This document shows, piece after piece, positions 47,549 through 58,503 of a stretch of DNA of 64,000 nt. This stretch comes from Sporosarcina globispora (lineage in GTDB: Bacteria > Bacillota > Bacilli > Bacillales > Cytobacillaceae). Location: positions 443,957 to 507,956 of the forward strand of contig NZ_LGUF01000007.1 of assembly GCF_001274725.1 (NCBI RefSeq). Direction: 5' to 3'. The position numbers and the translations under genes are program-made. Below the pieces are notes generated by a model that saw nothing but the letters and a program-made list of their open reading frames with translations, was not told the DNA's origin and did not search any database. Positions within the stretch are counted from its first letter, which is position 1; the number at the start of each line of letters is the position of its first letter.

Positions 47549-47609
47549 TCAAGAGGACTTGTTCGTCCTTCCCTCCCTGTATTCAACAATTTATTATTTT
47601 TAGCCAAAT

Positions 47610-47633
47610 TAAAAAACCCGTTTCCGGGCTTTG
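47610..47633 (-). terminator. Terminator-like hairpin between secE and nusG
   Basis: On the minus strand AGCCCG-gaaa-CGGGTT is followed by a T-run. It lies between two genes usually co-transcribed and may set their ratio or be overcome by read-through. Confidence 0.7.
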
Positions 47634-47680
47634 CAAATGTTTCCTGTGTTATTCTCCATTATACCATGGAAACTCAGGGG

Positions 47681-47863
47681 TTATTCAAGAATTAAACGAA
47701 TCAATTCAGAAATTCCCAGGTCAACCACTGCAAAAAACAGAGCAAAGAACGTAACTGTAGCAAGAACTGTAACAGTATAGTTTGTTAGCTCTTTACGTTT
47801 AGGCCAGCTGACCTTTCTCATTTCTCGTCCAACTTCACGGAAAAAATTCACGATGCGCTGCAT
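47681..47863 (-). CDS. secE: Protein translocase subunit SecE
   Basis: The 60-residue protein MQRIVNFFREVGREMRKVSW has the short single-membrane-span form of Gram-positive SecE, with the WPKRKEL motif and a C-terminal helix VTVLATVTFFALFFAVVDLG. The ATG at 47863 follows tgggggat; the longer frame from 47884 is rejected. Confidence 0.96.
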   Translation of the reverse strand: MQRIVNFFREVGREMRKVSWPKRKELTNYTVTVLATVTFFALFFAVVDLGISELIRLILE

Positions 47864-47999
47864 TTCGTATCCCCCAACTTTCAAGTGATAGATCCTTTAA
47901 TAAGAAGCGAAAGCGGCTTCATTAACAGACCAGTTTCCGGATCTGCATGAAATGCACAGCTTCAGACTATTAAAAGAGCAAACTTTTTATCTATATAAA

Positions 48000-48143
48000 T
48001 CACTTTGTTTCTTTATGGATCGTATGAGCACTGCATGCGCTGCAGAACTTCTTCAGTTCCAGCCTTGCAGAATCACTTTTGCCTGCAGTGGAATAATTCC
48101 TTGAACCACAAACAGAGCAAGCCAAAATTACCTTTTTAGTCAT
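48000..48143 (-). CDS. rpmG: 50S ribosomal protein L33, zinc-binding form
   Basis: Direct reading gives 47 residues, [20 protein letters not shown], then [19 protein letters not shown] and TIHKETK. Two CxxC motifs mark the zinc-containing form. The ATG at 48143 follows ggtggg. It lies between sigH and secE as in B. subtilis (where the copy here is rpmGB). Confidence 0.95.
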   Translation of the reverse strand: MTKKVILACSVCGSRNYSTAGKSDSARLELKKFCSACSAHTIHKETK

Positions 48144-48241
48144 ATTCCCACCTACTAAGTCACATTACACCCTTAAAACTTTAACACGCACCCTAAAACA
48201 TGTCAATAACTGCAAAAAAGCAAAGTGTCGGGAAATTCTGT

Positions 48242-48898
48242 CTATAAAGAAAACTCTCGCACTTCCAAATACCTTTCCAGTTTCCTTTTCACCCGCTGCA
48301 GAGCGTTGTCAATCGATTTGACATGGCGGTTCAGTTCTTCGGATATCTCCTGGTAGGACTGCCCATCCAAATAAAGGGCAAGCACTTTTCGTTCAAGGTC
48401 ACTAAGAAGCTCGGACATCTTTACTTCAATATGATCAAATTCTTCCTGGTTGATAATCAGCTCTTCAGGGTCCATAACCTTTGCCCCTGAGATCACATCC
48501 ATAAGCGTTCTGTCAGATTCCTCATCGTAAATAGGCTTGTCCAAAGACACATACGAGTTCAGCGGAATATGCTTTTGGCGGGTGGCAGTCTTGATGGCAG
48601 TTATGATTTGCCTGGTGATGCACAGCTCAGCAAACGCTTTAAAAGAAGACAGCTTGTCCTCTTTAAAATCGCGGATCGCCTTGTATAAGCCGATCATTCC
48701 CTCTTGTACAATATCTTCTTTATCTGCGCCAATCAAAAAATAGGATCTTGCTTTTGCCCGGACAAAATTGCGGTACTTATGAATCAGATAATCCAATGCC
48801 TCACTCTCACCCTTATGCACGAGCTCAACTATTTCTTCGTCCTCAAGCTGGATAAAGTCTATAAGATTTTCGTCGATTGTCTTGAAGTCAGCACTCAC
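48242..48898 (-). CDS. sigH: RNA polymerase sigma factor SigH
   Basis: SigH directs early-sporulation and competence genes. The 218-residue protein (same length as B. subtilis SigH) begins at a GTG at 48898 behind gggggg and shows region 2 (YLIHKYRNFVRAKARSYFLI, DIVQEGMIGLYKAIRDF) and region 4 (LSDLERKVLALYLDGQSYQE, HVKSIDNALQRVKRKLE). The open frame from 49087 overlaps rae1 and is too long. Confidence 0.96.
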   Translation of the reverse strand: MSADFKTIDENLIDFIQLEDEEIVELVHKGESEALDYLIHKYRNFVRAKARSYFLIGADKEDIVQEGMIGLYKAIRDFKEDKLSSFKAFAELCITRQIITAIKTATRQKHIPLNSYVSLDKPIYDEESDRTLMDVISGAKVMDPEELIINQEEFDHIEVKMSELLSDLERKVLALYLDGQSYQEISEELNRHVKSIDNALQRVKRKLERYLEVREFSL

Positions 48899-48934
48899 TA
48901 TGATCCCCCCGACCGTACAAGCATGGTTAGAAAT

Positions 48935-48964
48935 ATTATACAGCACGGTTTTTTCAAGCGTCAA
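48935..48964 (-). promoter_or_regulatory. Sigma-A promoter of sigH
   Basis: On the minus strand TTGACG (48959-48964) and TATAAT (48935-48940) are spaced by 18 bp, between the rae1 stop and the sigH start. Confidence 0.8.
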
Positions 48965-48968
48965 CCGC

Positions 48969-49478
48969 TCATTGGCCTCCTCTGCGCCATTTTTCAAAAA
49001 TTTCTGCCACTTCATCACTGAGAGGTATCTTGGAAACAGGCTTTTTCTGCTTAATTTTTTTAACTTTCTTTTCGATGCTGCATTCAATCAAATTCATCTC
49101 ATTTAGCAGCTCCCTGGCTGATTTCCTTAGGGCTCCCTGGCCAAATATGACCCATTGCTCTGTGAAATCGGAGGTTGCCACATGAATTTGGGTTTTAATA
49201 TTGCTGAGATCGATAGCCAATTTTTCAATGCGTTCATCGGCCGTTTCATTATTTCTTGTAAAAATGACTTCGACCTTTGAATCCTTGAACTTTTTTTCCG
49301 TGCCCTTTACATAATGCGCATCAAACACGACAATCACTCTGTACCCGGAATATCCCTGGTACTCGGCCATTTTTTCAATCAGGCGATCTCTGGCAGACGA
49401 TAAATCCTTGTTTTTGAGTTCCCTGAGTTCCGGCCAAGCACCAATTATGTTGTATCCGTCAACAAGAAGGATGTCCAT
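48969..49478 (-). CDS. rae1: Ribosome-associated endoribonuclease Rae1 (YacP, NYN domain)
   Basis: The 169-residue protein has the NYN/PIN-like N-terminus MDILLVDGYNIIGAWPELRE with catalytic Asp residues (VVFDAHYV, NETADERIEKLA, VATSDFTEQ). In B. subtilis the homologue cleaves mRNA in the ribosomal A site. It starts two bases after the rlmB stop. Confidence 0.93.
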   Translation of the reverse strand: MDILLVDGYNIIGAWPELRELKNKDLSSARDRLIEKMAEYQGYSGYRVIVVFDAHYVKGTEKKFKDSKVEVIFTRNNETADERIEKLAIDLSNIKTQIHVATSDFTEQWVIFGQGALRKSARELLNEMNLIECSIEKKVKKIKQKKPVSKIPLSDEVAEIFEKWRRGGQ

Positions 49479-49480
49479 TT

Positions 49481-50224
49481 TTATCCCTCAAGCGGGTGCC
49501 GTTTCCGATAAACCTCATACATGAGCAGCGCGGCAGCTACTGATGCATTAAGGGAAGTAACGTGCCCAGCCATCGGCAGGTTAATGAGGAAATCACATTT
49601 ATCGCGAATCAGGCGGCCCATCCCTTTACCTTCGCTTCCAATCACAAGGCCCAGCGGCATCATTCCATCCATCTGCCGGTAATCCTGCTTGCCTTTTGCA
49701 TCCGTACCGGCGATCCAGACGCCTCTTTCTTTTAATTCATCAATCGTTCTGGCCATATTCGTAACACGGACAACCGGGATATACTCGATCGCTCCTGTTG
49801 ATGCTTTGGCTACTGTTGCAGTCAGCCCGACCGCTCTCCTCTTTGGAATAATAATTCCGTGTGCCCCGACTGCATCTGCCGTTCTCATGATGGATCCAAG
49901 ATTATGCGGATCTTCTATCTCATCAAGGAGCAAGAAGAATGGAGCTTCGTTTTTCTGTTCTGCAGCAGCAAACAGATCATCAATTTCTGCATATTGGTAG
50001 GCAGCAACCTGTGCAATGACGCCCTGATGATTCCCCTCTGCCATCTGATCTATTTTTTTCTTGGGAACAAACTGGACCAGTACCCCGGCGGATTTAGCCA
50101 AACCGATTACCTGCTGCATCTGTCCGCTTTGCGACCCTTCTGCAATAAAAATTTTATTAATATCCCTCTCTGACTTTAAAGCTTCAATGACGGGATTTTT
50201 CCCGATGATTAAATCCTGGCTCAC
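49481..50224 (-). CDS. rlmB: 23S rRNA (guanosine-2'-O-)-methyltransferase RlmB-like (SPOUT family)
   Basis: The 247-residue protein has an N-terminal substrate-binding domain ([20 protein letters not shown]) and a C-terminal SPOUT knot with [34 protein letters not shown] and [21 protein letters not shown]. It overlaps mrnC by four bases. Confidence 0.95.
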   Translation of the reverse strand: MSQDLIIGKNPVIEALKSERDINKIFIAEGSQSGQMQQVIGLAKSAGVLVQFVPKKKIDQMAEGNHQGVIAQVAAYQYAEIDDLFAAAEQKNEAPFFLLLDEIEDPHNLGSIMRTADAVGAHGIIIPKRRAVGLTATVAKASTGAIEYIPVVRVTNMARTIDELKERGVWIAGTDAKGKQDYRQMDGMMPLGLVIGSEGKGMGRLIRDKCDFLINLPMAGHVTSLNASVAAALLMYEVYRKRHPLEG

Positions 50225-50646
50225 TTTACCGCTCCTCCTTTCTTTTTCTCAACTATATTTATGGATTCAAGTATAAGCTCTTCCATCCGCTCCTGCCTTT
50301 TTGATAAAAACAGATAGCCGATCAGAGATTCAAAAGCTGTGCTGTATCTGTATGTTTGGACATCCGTATTTTTCGGCACCGAACCGGATTTCGCATTCCG
50401 GCCCCTGCGGACTACTGCCAGTTCCTCCTCCGTCAGTCGTTCAGAGTCAATTAATTCATGAATGATTATGGACTGGGCTTTCGCAGATACATACCGGGTG
50501 GCCTCCCTATGGAGAAAGTGAGGCCGAACCCGTCCATTTTGAAGGAGATGGTGGCGTATATAGGTTTCAAAAACCGCATCCCCCATATACGCCAAAGCTA
50601 GACTATTCAATTGTTTTTCATCTATTTTGTTTTCATAGTGAAGCAT
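50221..50646 (-). CDS. mrnC: Mini-ribonuclease III
   Basis: Mini-III matures 23S rRNA ends in Bacillus. The 141-residue protein is an RNase III catalytic domain without the dsRNA-binding domain: [20 protein letters not shown] and [14 protein letters not shown] carry the acidic residues. It lies directly after cysS. Confidence 0.96.
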   Translation of the reverse strand: MLHYENKIDEKQLNSLALAYMGDAVFETYIRHHLLQNGRVRPHFLHREATRYVSAKAQSIIIHELIDSERLTEEELAVVRRGRNAKSGSVPKNTDVQTYRYSTAFESLIGYLFLSKRQERMEELILESINIVEKKKGGAVK

Positions 50647-50649
50647 TGC

Positions 50650-52053
50650 TTAGCCTCTTTTCCATCTGATTCCCTGCGGTGTATCTTCAAGGATAATATT
50701 CATTTCTTTCAGCTGATCGCGGATCTTGTCTGCCAGTTCGAAATTACGTTCTTTTCTGGCCTGCTGGCGCTGTTCAATCAGCTGTTCGATGTCCTCATCC
50801 AGAAGGTCTGCATTTGCTTCTTCCAGAGTAAGGCCCAATACATCAAACAGTGTTTCGAATTCTTTCGTGAACCAATTGATCACTTCAACAGATGTGTTCT
50901 TCTCCATCAGATAATAGTTCGCAAGCTTTGACAGTTCGAACAAAATAGAAACGGCATTGGCTGTGTTGAAATCATCATCCATATCGTGAATGAACTGCTC
51001 ATGAAGAGCTGTTATTTTATCCAGCCACTCCTGATTATTATCAGTCAGGTTCACACTTGCTTCTTTGCGGTGCTGCAAATTGTGATAAGACGTTTTAATG
51101 CGCTCCAGCCCTGAACGGGTATTTTCCAGAAGCTCATCACTGTAATTGATTGGATGTCTGTAATGCACGGACAACATGAAAAATCTTAAAACCTGCGGGT
51201 CATGTTTTTGGATAATGTCATGCACAAGGACAAAATTCCCAAGTGATTTAGACATTTTTTCATTGTCTATATTAATATAGCCATTGTGCATCCAATAACG
51301 GGCAAAGGTTTTTCCTGTCAATGCTTCTGATTGGGCAATCTCATTTTCATGATGCGGGAAAGCCAGATCCTGTCCGCCGGCATGAATATCAATTGTGTCC
51401 CCGAGAAACTTCCTTGCCATGGCCGAGCATTCAATATGCCACCCCGGTCTTCCTTGCCCCCAAGGGCTATCCCAGGCGATTTCTCCTTCCTTTGCTGATT
51501 TCCACAAAACAAAATCAAGGGAATCCTGTTTCTTTTCGCCGACGGCAATGCGGGCACCGACGCGCAATTCATCAATGGACTGATGGGACAGCTTTCCGTA
51601 TTCATCGAATTTACGGGTATGATAATAGACATCTCCCTCTGATTCATACGCGAAGCCTTTATCAATCAATGTCTGGATAAACTCAATGATGATATCGATG
51701 CTTTCTGTCACTCTCGGGTGGACATCAGCCCTTCTGCAGCCAAGTGCGGAAACATCCTCGAAATAGGCATTAATGAATCGTTCCGCTACGCTCGGTACAT
51801 CCGTTCCCAGTTCATTGGCTACGCGGATCAGCTTATCATCCACATCAGTAAAATTGGAGACATACTGAACATCCAAGCCGCGGAACTCAAGATATCTGCG
51901 CACAGTATCAAATACTATTGGCGGGCGTGCATTCCCTATATGAATATAGTTATATACGGTAGGCCCGCACACATACATTTTCACTTTTCCCTCTTCTAAG
52001 GGAATAAAATCTTCTTTTTGACGAGTTAGTGTATTATAGATCTGAATAGCCAT
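50650..52053 (-). CDS. cysS: Cysteinyl-tRNA synthetase
   Basis: The 467-residue class I synthetase has the HIGH motif ([13 protein letters not shown]), the zinc-ligand region [10 protein letters not shown]...HHENE and the KMSKS loop ([10 protein letters not shown]). It overlaps the end of cysE by 20 bases and shares the cysteine T-box. Confidence 0.98.
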   Translation of the reverse strand: MAIQIYNTLTRQKEDFIPLEEGKVKMYVCGPTVYNYIHIGNARPPIVFDTVRRYLEFRGLDVQYVSNFTDVDDKLIRVANELGTDVPSVAERFINAYFEDVSALGCRRADVHPRVTESIDIIIEFIQTLIDKGFAYESEGDVYYHTRKFDEYGKLSHQSIDELRVGARIAVGEKKQDSLDFVLWKSAKEGEIAWDSPWGQGRPGWHIECSAMARKFLGDTIDIHAGGQDLAFPHHENEIAQSEALTGKTFARYWMHNGYINIDNEKMSKSLGNFVLVHDIIQKHDPQVLRFFMLSVHYRHPINYSDELLENTRSGLERIKTSYHNLQHRKEASVNLTDNNQEWLDKITALHEQFIHDMDDDFNTANAVSILFELSKLANYYLMEKNTSVEVINWFTKEFETLFDVLGLTLEEANADLLDEDIEQLIEQRQQARKERNFELADKIRDQLKEMNIILEDTPQGIRWKRG

Positions 52054-52702
52054 GAACCTGGCTCCTTTCTATCCTCAATGTCTCGACTTCGCTTTTTAAT
52101 TCGTGCAGCTCCTTCTCCAGTTCCTTAAATCGGTCTGCAATTGGATCGGGAAGATCACAATGATTTAAATCCTTGTTAATTTTCACTCCATCCCGGACTT
52201 TCACTCTTCCTGGAATGCCGACCACAGTTGAGTTCGGCGGAACCTCATGAAGAACAACAGAGCCTGCACCTATCTTAGAATTCTCCCCAATCGTAATGGA
52301 TCCCAAAACCTTCGCACCGGTCGCGATCAGCGCGTTGTCCTTAATAGTAGGATGCCGCTTGCCTTTTTCCTTCCCGGTTCCCCCAAGTGTCACACCTTGG
52401 AAAACAGTTACGTTATCGCCGATTTCACAAGTTTCCCCGATGACAACCCCCATGCCATGGTCGATAAAAAAGCGTCTGCCGATCTTTGCTCCCGGGTGAA
52501 TTTCAATTCCTGTGAAAAAGCGGCTGACCTGGGAAACAACTCTTGCAAGAAAATAAAACTTCCGCTTAAAAAGAGCATGGGCCATGCGGTGCGACCAGAC
52601 AGCATGCAATCCTGAGTACGTTAATACTACTTCCAAATAACTTCTTGCTGCCGGATCCTGTTCAAATACCACTTCGATATCTTCCTTCATTCTTGCAAAC
52701 AT
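52034..52702 (-). CDS. cysE: Serine O-acetyltransferase
   Basis: CysE makes O-acetylserine, the cysteine precursor. The 222-residue protein has an N-terminal helical domain and a left-handed beta-helix of hexapeptide repeats ([39 protein letters not shown]). It is the first gene behind the T-box. The start follows ggagggg. Confidence 0.96.
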   Translation of the reverse strand: MFARMKEDIEVVFEQDPAARSYLEVVLTYSGLHAVWSHRMAHALFKRKFYFLARVVSQVSRFFTGIEIHPGAKIGRRFFIDHGMGVVIGETCEIGDNVTVFQGVTLGGTGKEKGKRHPTIKDNALIATGAKVLGSITIGENSKIGAGSVVLHEVPPNSTVVGIPGRVKVRDGVKINKDLNHCDLPDPIADRFKELEKELHELKSEVETLRIERSQVHGYSDL

Positions 52703-52799
52703 TGTTCATTTCCCCTCCTGACATAGGTCACGATCTCTATTTTATTTTTCTAAAGCTTTTCCCCTATAATATTTCTCTGCCCATGGAAGCAGATTTTAA

Positions 52800-53040
52800 A
52801 TATAAAAAAGCGCCTCTGCCACAATCGGACAGAGACGCTTTATGCGCGGTTCCACTCTGTTTAGGCTTCAAAAGCCTCAACTTCAACTTGTTAACGGATA
52901 AGTTCCGCTCAAATCTACTTGGAAGCAGGGGCAACCGTTCAAATTGAGGCTCTGAGGCGCACTTCGGAAAAAAGAGAGGCTTAAACCACTTTCAGCCGGT
53001 GATGGTTCTCTCTAAAAAGCATCTTTTTTCTTACTTTTCC
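52800..53040 (-). promoter_or_regulatory. Cysteine T-box leader of cysE-cysS
   Basis: The 400-base gap between gltX and cysE holds a T-box: the antiterminator sequence gagtggaaccgcgc lies before the terminator AAAGCGTCTCTGTC...GGCAGAGGCGCTTTTTT (52805-52842), and a stem I region with a candidate specifier TGC (Cys) in gaagtgcgcc near 52960. Uncharged tRNA-Cys would stabilise the antiterminator and turn on cysteine and cysteinyl-tRNA supply. Confidence 0.88.
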
Positions 53041-53102
53041 TCTTCAACACTTTTCAATATAGAATAATTTACTTAATACTATATTACATTTTCTCCAAGA
53101 TG

Positions 53103-54560
53103 TTAACCAATAATGCTCATTAAACGAGATTTTACTTTTTCTTTCCCTAATAGCTCGATTGCCTGCGGCAGATCTGGTCCATGGGTTTGGCCCGTAGTTG
53201 CTGAACGGATTGGCATGAAGAGCTTTTTGCCCTTGTGGCCTGTTGACTTTTGTACAGCTTTCATGGCCGCTTTGATTCCATCCGCTTTGAATTCTGCCAT
53301 ACTATCAATTTCCTGCAGGAATGCAGACAGCACTTCAGGAACCTGCTCTTCAGCCAGAACTTCCTTCGCTTCTTCATCAACTGTCATTTCTTCAGTAAAG
53401 AACAGCTCTGAAAGCTCTGCAATTTGAGCTCCAAAGCTCATTTTTTCCTGGTAAAGAGTGATCAGGCTTCTGACCCACTCTTCATTTTCCTGCTGCCAGT
53501 TTTCACTGATCTTCCCTGCCCTCACAAGGTGAGGGGCCGAAATGGAAACCAAACGGTCCTGATCAAGCTTTTTCATGTACTGATTATTCATCCACTCAAG
53601 CTTTTGCTTATCGAAAAGAGCAGGAGATTTGGAAAGGCGGTTCTCATCAAAGATATCAATGAATTCTTCTTTGGAGAAAATTTCTTCCTCCCCTGCAGGA
53701 GACCAGCCAAGCAAAGTAATAAAGTTAAATAGCGCTTCCGGCAAATAGCCAAGCTCTTCATACTGTTCAATGAACTGAATAATCGTCTCATCGCGCTTGC
53801 TCAGTTTTTTGCGTCTTTCATTGACAATCAGCGTCATATGGCCAAACGTCGGAATTTCCCAGCCTAATGCTTCATAAATCATCTGCTGCTTAGGCGTATT
53901 GGAAATATGGTCATCGCCGCGCAGGACATGAGAAATTTTCATGAGATGGTCATCCACAGCTACCGCAAAGTTATAAGTAGGGGTACCGTCTTTTTTAACG
54001 ATGACATAATCGCCAAAACCATCAGATTCGAATGACACTTCACCTTTTACCATGTCATTGAATTTCAATACCTTGCCTTTTGGCACTAAGAAGCGGATGC
54101 TTGGCTTTCTGCCTTCCGCTTCCAGTGCAGCTCCTTCTTCCGCTGTCAGATGGCGGCATTTCCCTGAATAAGCTGGGGTATCGCCTTTTTCAGACTGAGC
54201 TTCACGTTCTGCTTCCAGTTCTTCTTCCGTACAATAGCATTTATAGGCGTGCCCTTTTTCGAGCAATTCCTTGTAGTATGTTTCATAGATATGATTTCTT
54301 TCAGATTGGCGGTATGGGCCATATTCGCCTTCTATGTCGATGCTTTCGTCCCAATCCATGCCAAGCCATTTTAAATAGTGAAGCTGGCTTTCTTCGCCGC
54401 CTTCAATATTCCGTTTCTTATCTGTATCTTCAATGCGGATGATGAATTTTCCGCCTTTGCTTCTTGCAAACAAATAGTTGAATAGCGCCGTTCTCGCATT
54501 TCCGATATGTAAATGTCCAGTCGGACTCGGAGCGTAGCGGACGCGGATTTCATTTGACAT
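53103..54560 (-). CDS. gltX: Glutamyl-tRNA synthetase
   Basis: The 485-residue class I synthetase has [20 protein letters not shown] (HIGH) and [10 protein letters not shown] (KMSKS). In Bacillaceae lacking GlnRS it also charges tRNA-Gln with Glu for later amidation. It ends 400 bases before cysE. Confidence 0.98.
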   Translation of the reverse strand: MSNEIRVRYAPSPTGHLHIGNARTALFNYLFARSKGGKFIIRIEDTDKKRNIEGGEESQLHYLKWLGMDWDESIDIEGEYGPYRQSERNHIYETYYKELLEKGHAYKCYCTEEELEAEREAQSEKGDTPAYSGKCRHLTAEEGAALEAEGRKPSIRFLVPKGKVLKFNDMVKGEVSFESDGFGDYVIVKKDGTPTYNFAVAVDDHLMKISHVLRGDDHISNTPKQQMIYEALGWEIPTFGHMTLIVNERRKKLSKRDETIIQFIEQYEELGYLPEALFNFITLLGWSPAGEEEIFSKEEFIDIFDENRLSKSPALFDKQKLEWMNNQYMKKLDQDRLVSISAPHLVRAGKISENWQQENEEWVRSLITLYQEKMSFGAQIAELSELFFTEEMTVDEEAKEVLAEEQVPEVLSAFLQEIDSMAEFKADGIKAAMKAVQKSTGHKGKKLFMPIRSATTGQTHGPDLPQAIELLGKEKVKSRLMSIIG

Positions 54561-54713
54561 ACTAACTGCCTCCTTAAAATCTTTACGATAAAGTGAAACT
54601 CAATCAGTGGTACAACTACAGGGATAAGCCGCTGATACAAACGATAGGACACTTATTTGCTCATTTAGTCACCTTTCCCTCCACTGGTTGCTAGTTGAAC
54701 CAATCAGGCCTTT

Positions 54714-54784
54714 ACGGGCAGTTTGACTCCCGCGTATCTCCCTTGTAATCTTCTGAGTCCAAAAACGGGAGTCTTACTGCCCGT
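54714..54784. repeat. 19-bp inverted repeat upstream of gltX
   Basis: ACGGGCAGTTTGACTCCCG (54714-54732) and CGGGAGTCTTACTGCCCGT (54766-54784) pair at 17 of 19 positions around a 33-base loop. There is no T-run, so it is not a normal terminator. It lies 154 bases before gltX in a 278-base gap and may be a leader structure or a palindromic repeat. Confidence 0.6.
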
Positions 54785-54838
54785 TAGACTGCGATAAGCT
54801 ATATTTTAACACTCAGGTTTTTCTTCTGAAAGGTAATT

Positions 54839-55324
54839 TTACCGGTTCTCTTTCTTTTTCAGTAAAACAGCCGCCTGGGAGGCAATTCCCTCTTCCCGTC
54901 CTGTAAATCCAAGCTTTTCTGTAGTTGTGGCTTTCACATTAATATTTTCCTTATCCGTTTCCAGAAGCTCTGCGATCCGCTCCTGCATCTTACCGATATG
55001 AGGAGCCATCTTTGGCTTCTGGGCAATGATAGTACAGTCTGCATTGACCAGCTCATACCCTTTTTCTTTTACAATTCCCCACACATGCACAAGCAGCTTC
55101 GCAGAATCGGCATCCTTAAATTCAGGATCGGTATCAGGAAAATGCCGTCCAATGTCTCCTTCTCCAATTGCCCCAAGGCAGGCATCAGCCACCGTATGCA
55201 GCAGCACATCTGCATCTGAATGCCCCAGCAGCCCCTTTTCATATGGTATTTCAATTCCCCCAATAATCAGCGGGCGTCCTTCAGCGAACTGATGAACATC
55301 AAAACCTTGTCCAATCCGAAACAT
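54839..55324 (-). CDS. ispF: 2-C-methyl-D-erythritol 2,4-cyclodiphosphate synthase
   Basis: IspF catalyses the fifth step of the non-mevalonate isoprenoid pathway. The 161-residue protein shows the metal ligands in GFDVHQF and [15 protein letters not shown]. It follows ispD by 13 bases. Confidence 0.98.
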   Translation of the reverse strand: MFRIGQGFDVHQFAEGRPLIIGGIEIPYEKGLLGHSDADVLLHTVADACLGAIGEGDIGRHFPDTDPEFKDADSAKLLVHVWGIVKEKGYELVNADCTIIAQKPKMAPHIGKMQERIAELLETDKENINVKATTTEKLGFTGREEGIASQAAVLLKKKENR

Positions 55325-55337
55325 TTTACAATCTCCT

Positions 55338-56024
55338 TTACTTATTACTTCTTTTCTTTATAATTGCTTCCGCAAAATAAATATCTTCAGGCGTAGTCAG
55401 CTTAATATTATCGTAACTTCCCTCAACAATCACCACTTCTTTGCCTAACCTCTCCACGAGGCTGGCATCATCTGTTCCCAAAAAGCTGTCTTCCTCGGCC
55501 TTGCGGTGTGCCTCAAGCAGGGAAGAAACACGAAAGGCCTGTGGAGTTTGAACAGCCCACAGGCAGGAACGTTCAAGTGTTTCTGTAATTAAATTCCCGT
55601 CAGCCTTTTTAACTGTATCCTTCAGCGGGACTGCCAGAACAGCGGCTCCTTTTTCCCGTGCTGCTTTCTCCAGCGGCTGCAGTAAATCCCGGGTAATAAA
55701 AGGGCGTGCAGCGTCATGAACCAGCACCACTTCCACACCTGAAGCCGCTTTGGCCGCATTATAGACGCTATGCTGCCTTTCCTTCCCGCCTTCAACCATA
55801 GCAGCCACCTTCGTAATCTGATGCTTTTTTAACAGAACGCGCATTTCTTCCTCATCCTGAGGATTGATTGCCAGAAAAACACCCGTACACTCGGGGTCAT
55901 TTTCAAAAACTCTTAACGTATGTATAAATACAGGGACATTCCCGATTTCCAGGAGAAGCTTATTCTTTCCAGCACCCATTCTTTTCCCCTGCCCGGCCGC
56001 CGGGAGAATTGCTTGATAACTCAT
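55338..56024 (-). CDS. ispD: 2-C-methyl-D-erythritol 4-phosphate cytidylyltransferase
   Basis: IspD couples CTP to methylerythritol phosphate. The 228-residue protein has the nucleotide-binding [16 protein letters not shown] and [12 protein letters not shown]. The ATG at 56024 follows ggag; the frame is open to 56111 but the extra residues come from the terminator hairpin upstream. Confidence 0.95.
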   Translation of the reverse strand: MSYQAILPAAGQGKRMGAGKNKLLLEIGNVPVFIHTLRVFENDPECTGVFLAINPQDEEEMRVLLKKHQITKVAAMVEGGKERQHSVYNAAKAASGVEVVLVHDAARPFITRDLLQPLEKAAREKGAAVLAVPLKDTVKKADGNLITETLERSCLWAVQTPQAFRVSSLLEAHRKAEEDSFLGTDDASLVERLGKEVVIVEGSYDNIKLTTPEDIYFAEAIIKKRSNK

Positions 56025-56042
56025 ATTATGGCTCCAATCTTT

Positions 56043-56105
56043 TAAAAAAGCAGGCAAAAAGGCAGGGAAAACAATCTCCCTGCACGTTCTGTCCTGCTTT
56101 TTTTC
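56043..56105. terminator. Nested bidirectional terminator between yacL and ispD
   Basis: An outer stem AAAAAAGCAGG/CCTGCTTTTTT encloses an inner stem GGCAGGGA/TCCCTGC, with T-runs on both strands. It lies in the 86-base gap between yacL and ispD. Confidence 0.7.
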
Positions 56106-56110
56106 ATACA

Positions 56111-57199
56111 TTATAAAGCTTTTTCCAGAAGCTTAGGTTTTGCAAAGATCATCCTTCCGGCTGATGTCTGCAGAACACTTGTAACAAGAACATCGATATG
56201 TTTGCCAATATAATTTCTGCCTTCTTCCACCACGATCATTGTGCCGTCATCCAGATAAGCAATCCCCTGATTCTGTTCCTTGCCGTCCTTAATAACCTGT
56301 ACCTTCATCTCTTCGCCTGGAAGTACAACAGGTTTGACGGCATTAGCCAGGTCATTAATATTAAGGACTGCCACTTTTTGCAGTTCACAAACCTTGTTTA
56401 AATTAAAATCATTAGTCACAACGACACCATTTGTTAATTTAGCCAGCTTCACCAGCTTGCTGTCCACCTCTTGGATTTCTTCAAAATCGCCTTCATAGAT
56501 TTCCACATTAATCGAAAGCTCTTTTTGGATCCTGTTTAATATATCCAGTCCGCGTCTCCCGCGGTTGCGCTTTAATACATCTGATGAATCAGCAATATGC
56601 TGCAGTTCTTCCAGTACAAACTGCGGAATGACAATTGTACCTTCCAAAAAGCCCGTCTGGCAGATATCAGCAATGCGCCCATCTATAATAACGCTTGTGT
56701 CAAGAATTTTGAGTGAATTTTTAGGTGCACCTTCAGGCTCAGGCTCTTCTTCACTGCTCTTCTTTTTCTTGCTTGAAAACAAAGTTAGAAGCTCATCCCG
56801 CTTTTTAACGCCAACCTGAAATCCAAGATAGCCGAATAGCAGCGTCAGCACAATCGGAGCTACCATATTCAGAATCGGGACCTCAATCGCATTTAATGCA
56901 TATCCGATTAAAAAGGCAATGACTAATCCAAATACAAGGCCGACACTTCCAAAAATAATATCTGTTATAGGTACTTTTACCAGTGATTCTTCTGCCCATC
57001 TCACAAAATTGACGACATGATCAACCGCCCAAAAAGTTAATAGATAAAAAATAATAGCACCTAAAATGGCGGACACATATGGATTATTTAAAAGAGGAAT
57101 GTCATTTAAACTGATTAATTTTAATAAGTCAGGAATCAAAAATATACCCAGCGTTACCCCGATAATAAGGAAGCATGCTTGTACAATACGTTTTAACAT
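56111..57199 (-). CDS. yacL: Membrane PIN-TRAM domain protein YacL
   Basis: The 362-residue protein has four hydrophobic helices (residues about 1-130), a linker, a PIN nuclease-like domain ([17 protein letters not shown]...[12 protein letters not shown]) and a C-terminal TRAM domain. It is conserved in bacilli at this site; its substrate is not known. Confidence 0.93.
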   Translation of the reverse strand: MLKRIVQACFLIIGVTLGIFLIPDLLKLISLNDIPLLNNPYVSAILGAIIFYLLTFWAVDHVVNFVRWAEESLVKVPITDIIFGSVGLVFGLVIAFLIGYALNAIEVPILNMVAPIVLTLLFGYLGFQVGVKKRDELLTLFSSKKKKSSEEEPEPEGAPKNSLKILDTSVIIDGRIADICQTGFLEGTIVIPQFVLEELQHIADSSDVLKRNRGRRGLDILNRIQKELSINVEIYEGDFEEIQEVDSKLVKLAKLTNGVVVTNDFNLNKVCELQKVAVLNINDLANAVKPVVLPGEEMKVQVIKDGKEQNQGIAYLDDGTMIVVEEGRNYIGKHIDVLVTSVLQTSAGRMIFAKPKLLEKAL

Positions 57200-57390
57200 T
57201 CCTTCACCTCCTTTTAATCATTATAAACAAATTCCCAAAATTGAAACCTTGAATCCGGGAGATTTTCAACTTTCTCCCTTTTTATTATTTCAAAATAATA
57301 AAGCAACGGCTTTTTACTTGGTTTTTTTTTACTTATACACACTTTAAGGGTAGCACCATTGGCAATAAACTGTCAAATAATTAACTTATC

Positions 57391-57419
57391 ATTTTAGCAT
57401 AACCAATTACATAGTTCAA
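57391..57419 (-). promoter_or_regulatory. Sigma-A promoter before yacL
   Basis: On the minus strand TTGAAC (57414-57419) and TAAAAT (57391-57396) have 17-bp spacing, directly after the disA stop codon. Confidence 0.7.
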
Positions 57420-57427
57420 TGGTCTCT

Positions 57428-58501
57428 TTATAGCTGACGGTCCGCAAAAACCTGTTCTTTTATGAGCTTAAGTCCTTCCTTAATTTTTCTTGCCCTTACT
57501 TCCCCGATTCCTTCTACCTCATCAAGCTCCTCCACAGTGGCCGTAATGATATTCGGGAATTCTTCAAACCGGTTAATCAGGTTATCAATAATAATTGGCG
57601 GAAGGCGCGGCACTTTATTCAGCATGCGGTATCCGCGGGGGCAATTGAATTCCTCCGTATGAATATACCCGTTGTAGCCAAGAAGCTTAAGAATGACAGA
57701 GTCTTCGAGCATTCCCCCTTTTGAAAGCTCCTGAAGCTTAACAAGCACATCTTTGGAGTCGATGTCCCTTGAGTAAGCATAGTCTCTTATAATCCATTCC
57801 GCTTCCCGCTCTAGCTCTGTCAGCAGCTCGTTCATCTGGAGCCGGATCAGCCTTCCTTCGGTGCCCAGTTCGCTTAAGTAGGTGAGGAGTTCATTTTTAA
57901 TGCGCAGAACCATTTCGATATTATGAAAAACATGAAGGATGTCACTGTATGTAACAAGCTCTTCAAATTCAAGGATGCTCAGGTTCCCAATGCTTTGTTC
58001 AAGAACGACTTTATATTTTTCGAGAGTCTGCACGGCCACATTCGCCTTGGTTAAAATGACTCCAATATCCCGCAGAGCATAGCGGGAATGTCCTTTATAA
58101 AGAGTAATGACATTGCGCCTCTGGGAAATGGCGATGACTAGTGACCCTGTTTGCCGGGCAACCCGCTCTGCCGTCCGGTGCCGCATGCCCGTTTCGGTAG
58201 AAGGCACACCAGGATCAGGAGCCAGCTGGGCATTAGCAATTAAGATCTTGTTCCCTTCTTCATTTAAAATGATGGCTCCATCCATCTTAGCCAGCTCATA
58301 CAAATAGCTTGGCGAAAATGGACAATTAATTTGGAACCCGCCATCAACAAGATTATTCATCTTTTCTTTTGAGCCCAATACAATCAGCCCGCCTGTATTG
58401 GCACGAAGAACATTATCAATACCTTCCCTGATAGGCGTTCCCGGAGCCATGAACTGAAGGATTTCACTCATCGTTTTTTCGCCCATTTTTTTCGTCTCCA
58501 T
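57428..58501 (-). CDS. disA: DNA integrity scanning protein DisA (diadenylate cyclase)
   Basis: DisA makes c-di-AMP and scans DNA for branched structures. The 357-residue protein has the cyclase motifs KMDGAIIL and [10 protein letters not shown] in the N-terminal half, a central helical spine and a C-terminal helix-hairpin-helix ([20 protein letters not shown]). It starts three bases after radA. Confidence 0.97.
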   Translation of the reverse strand: METKKMGEKTMSEILQFMAPGTPIREGIDNVLRANTGGLIVLGSKEKMNNLVDGGFQINCPFSPSYLYELAKMDGAIILNEEGNKILIANAQLAPDPGVPSTETGMRHRTAERVARQTGSLVIAISQRRNVITLYKGHSRYALRDIGVILTKANVAVQTLEKYKVVLEQSIGNLSILEFEELVTYSDILHVFHNIEMVLRIKNELLTYLSELGTEGRLIRLQMNELLTELEREAEWIIRDYAYSRDIDSKDVLVKLQELSKGGMLEDSVILKLLGYNGYIHTEEFNCPRGYRMLNKVPRLPPIIIDNLINRFEEFPNIITATVEELDEVEGIGEVRARKIKEGLKLIKEQVFADRQL

Positions 58502-58503
58502 CT

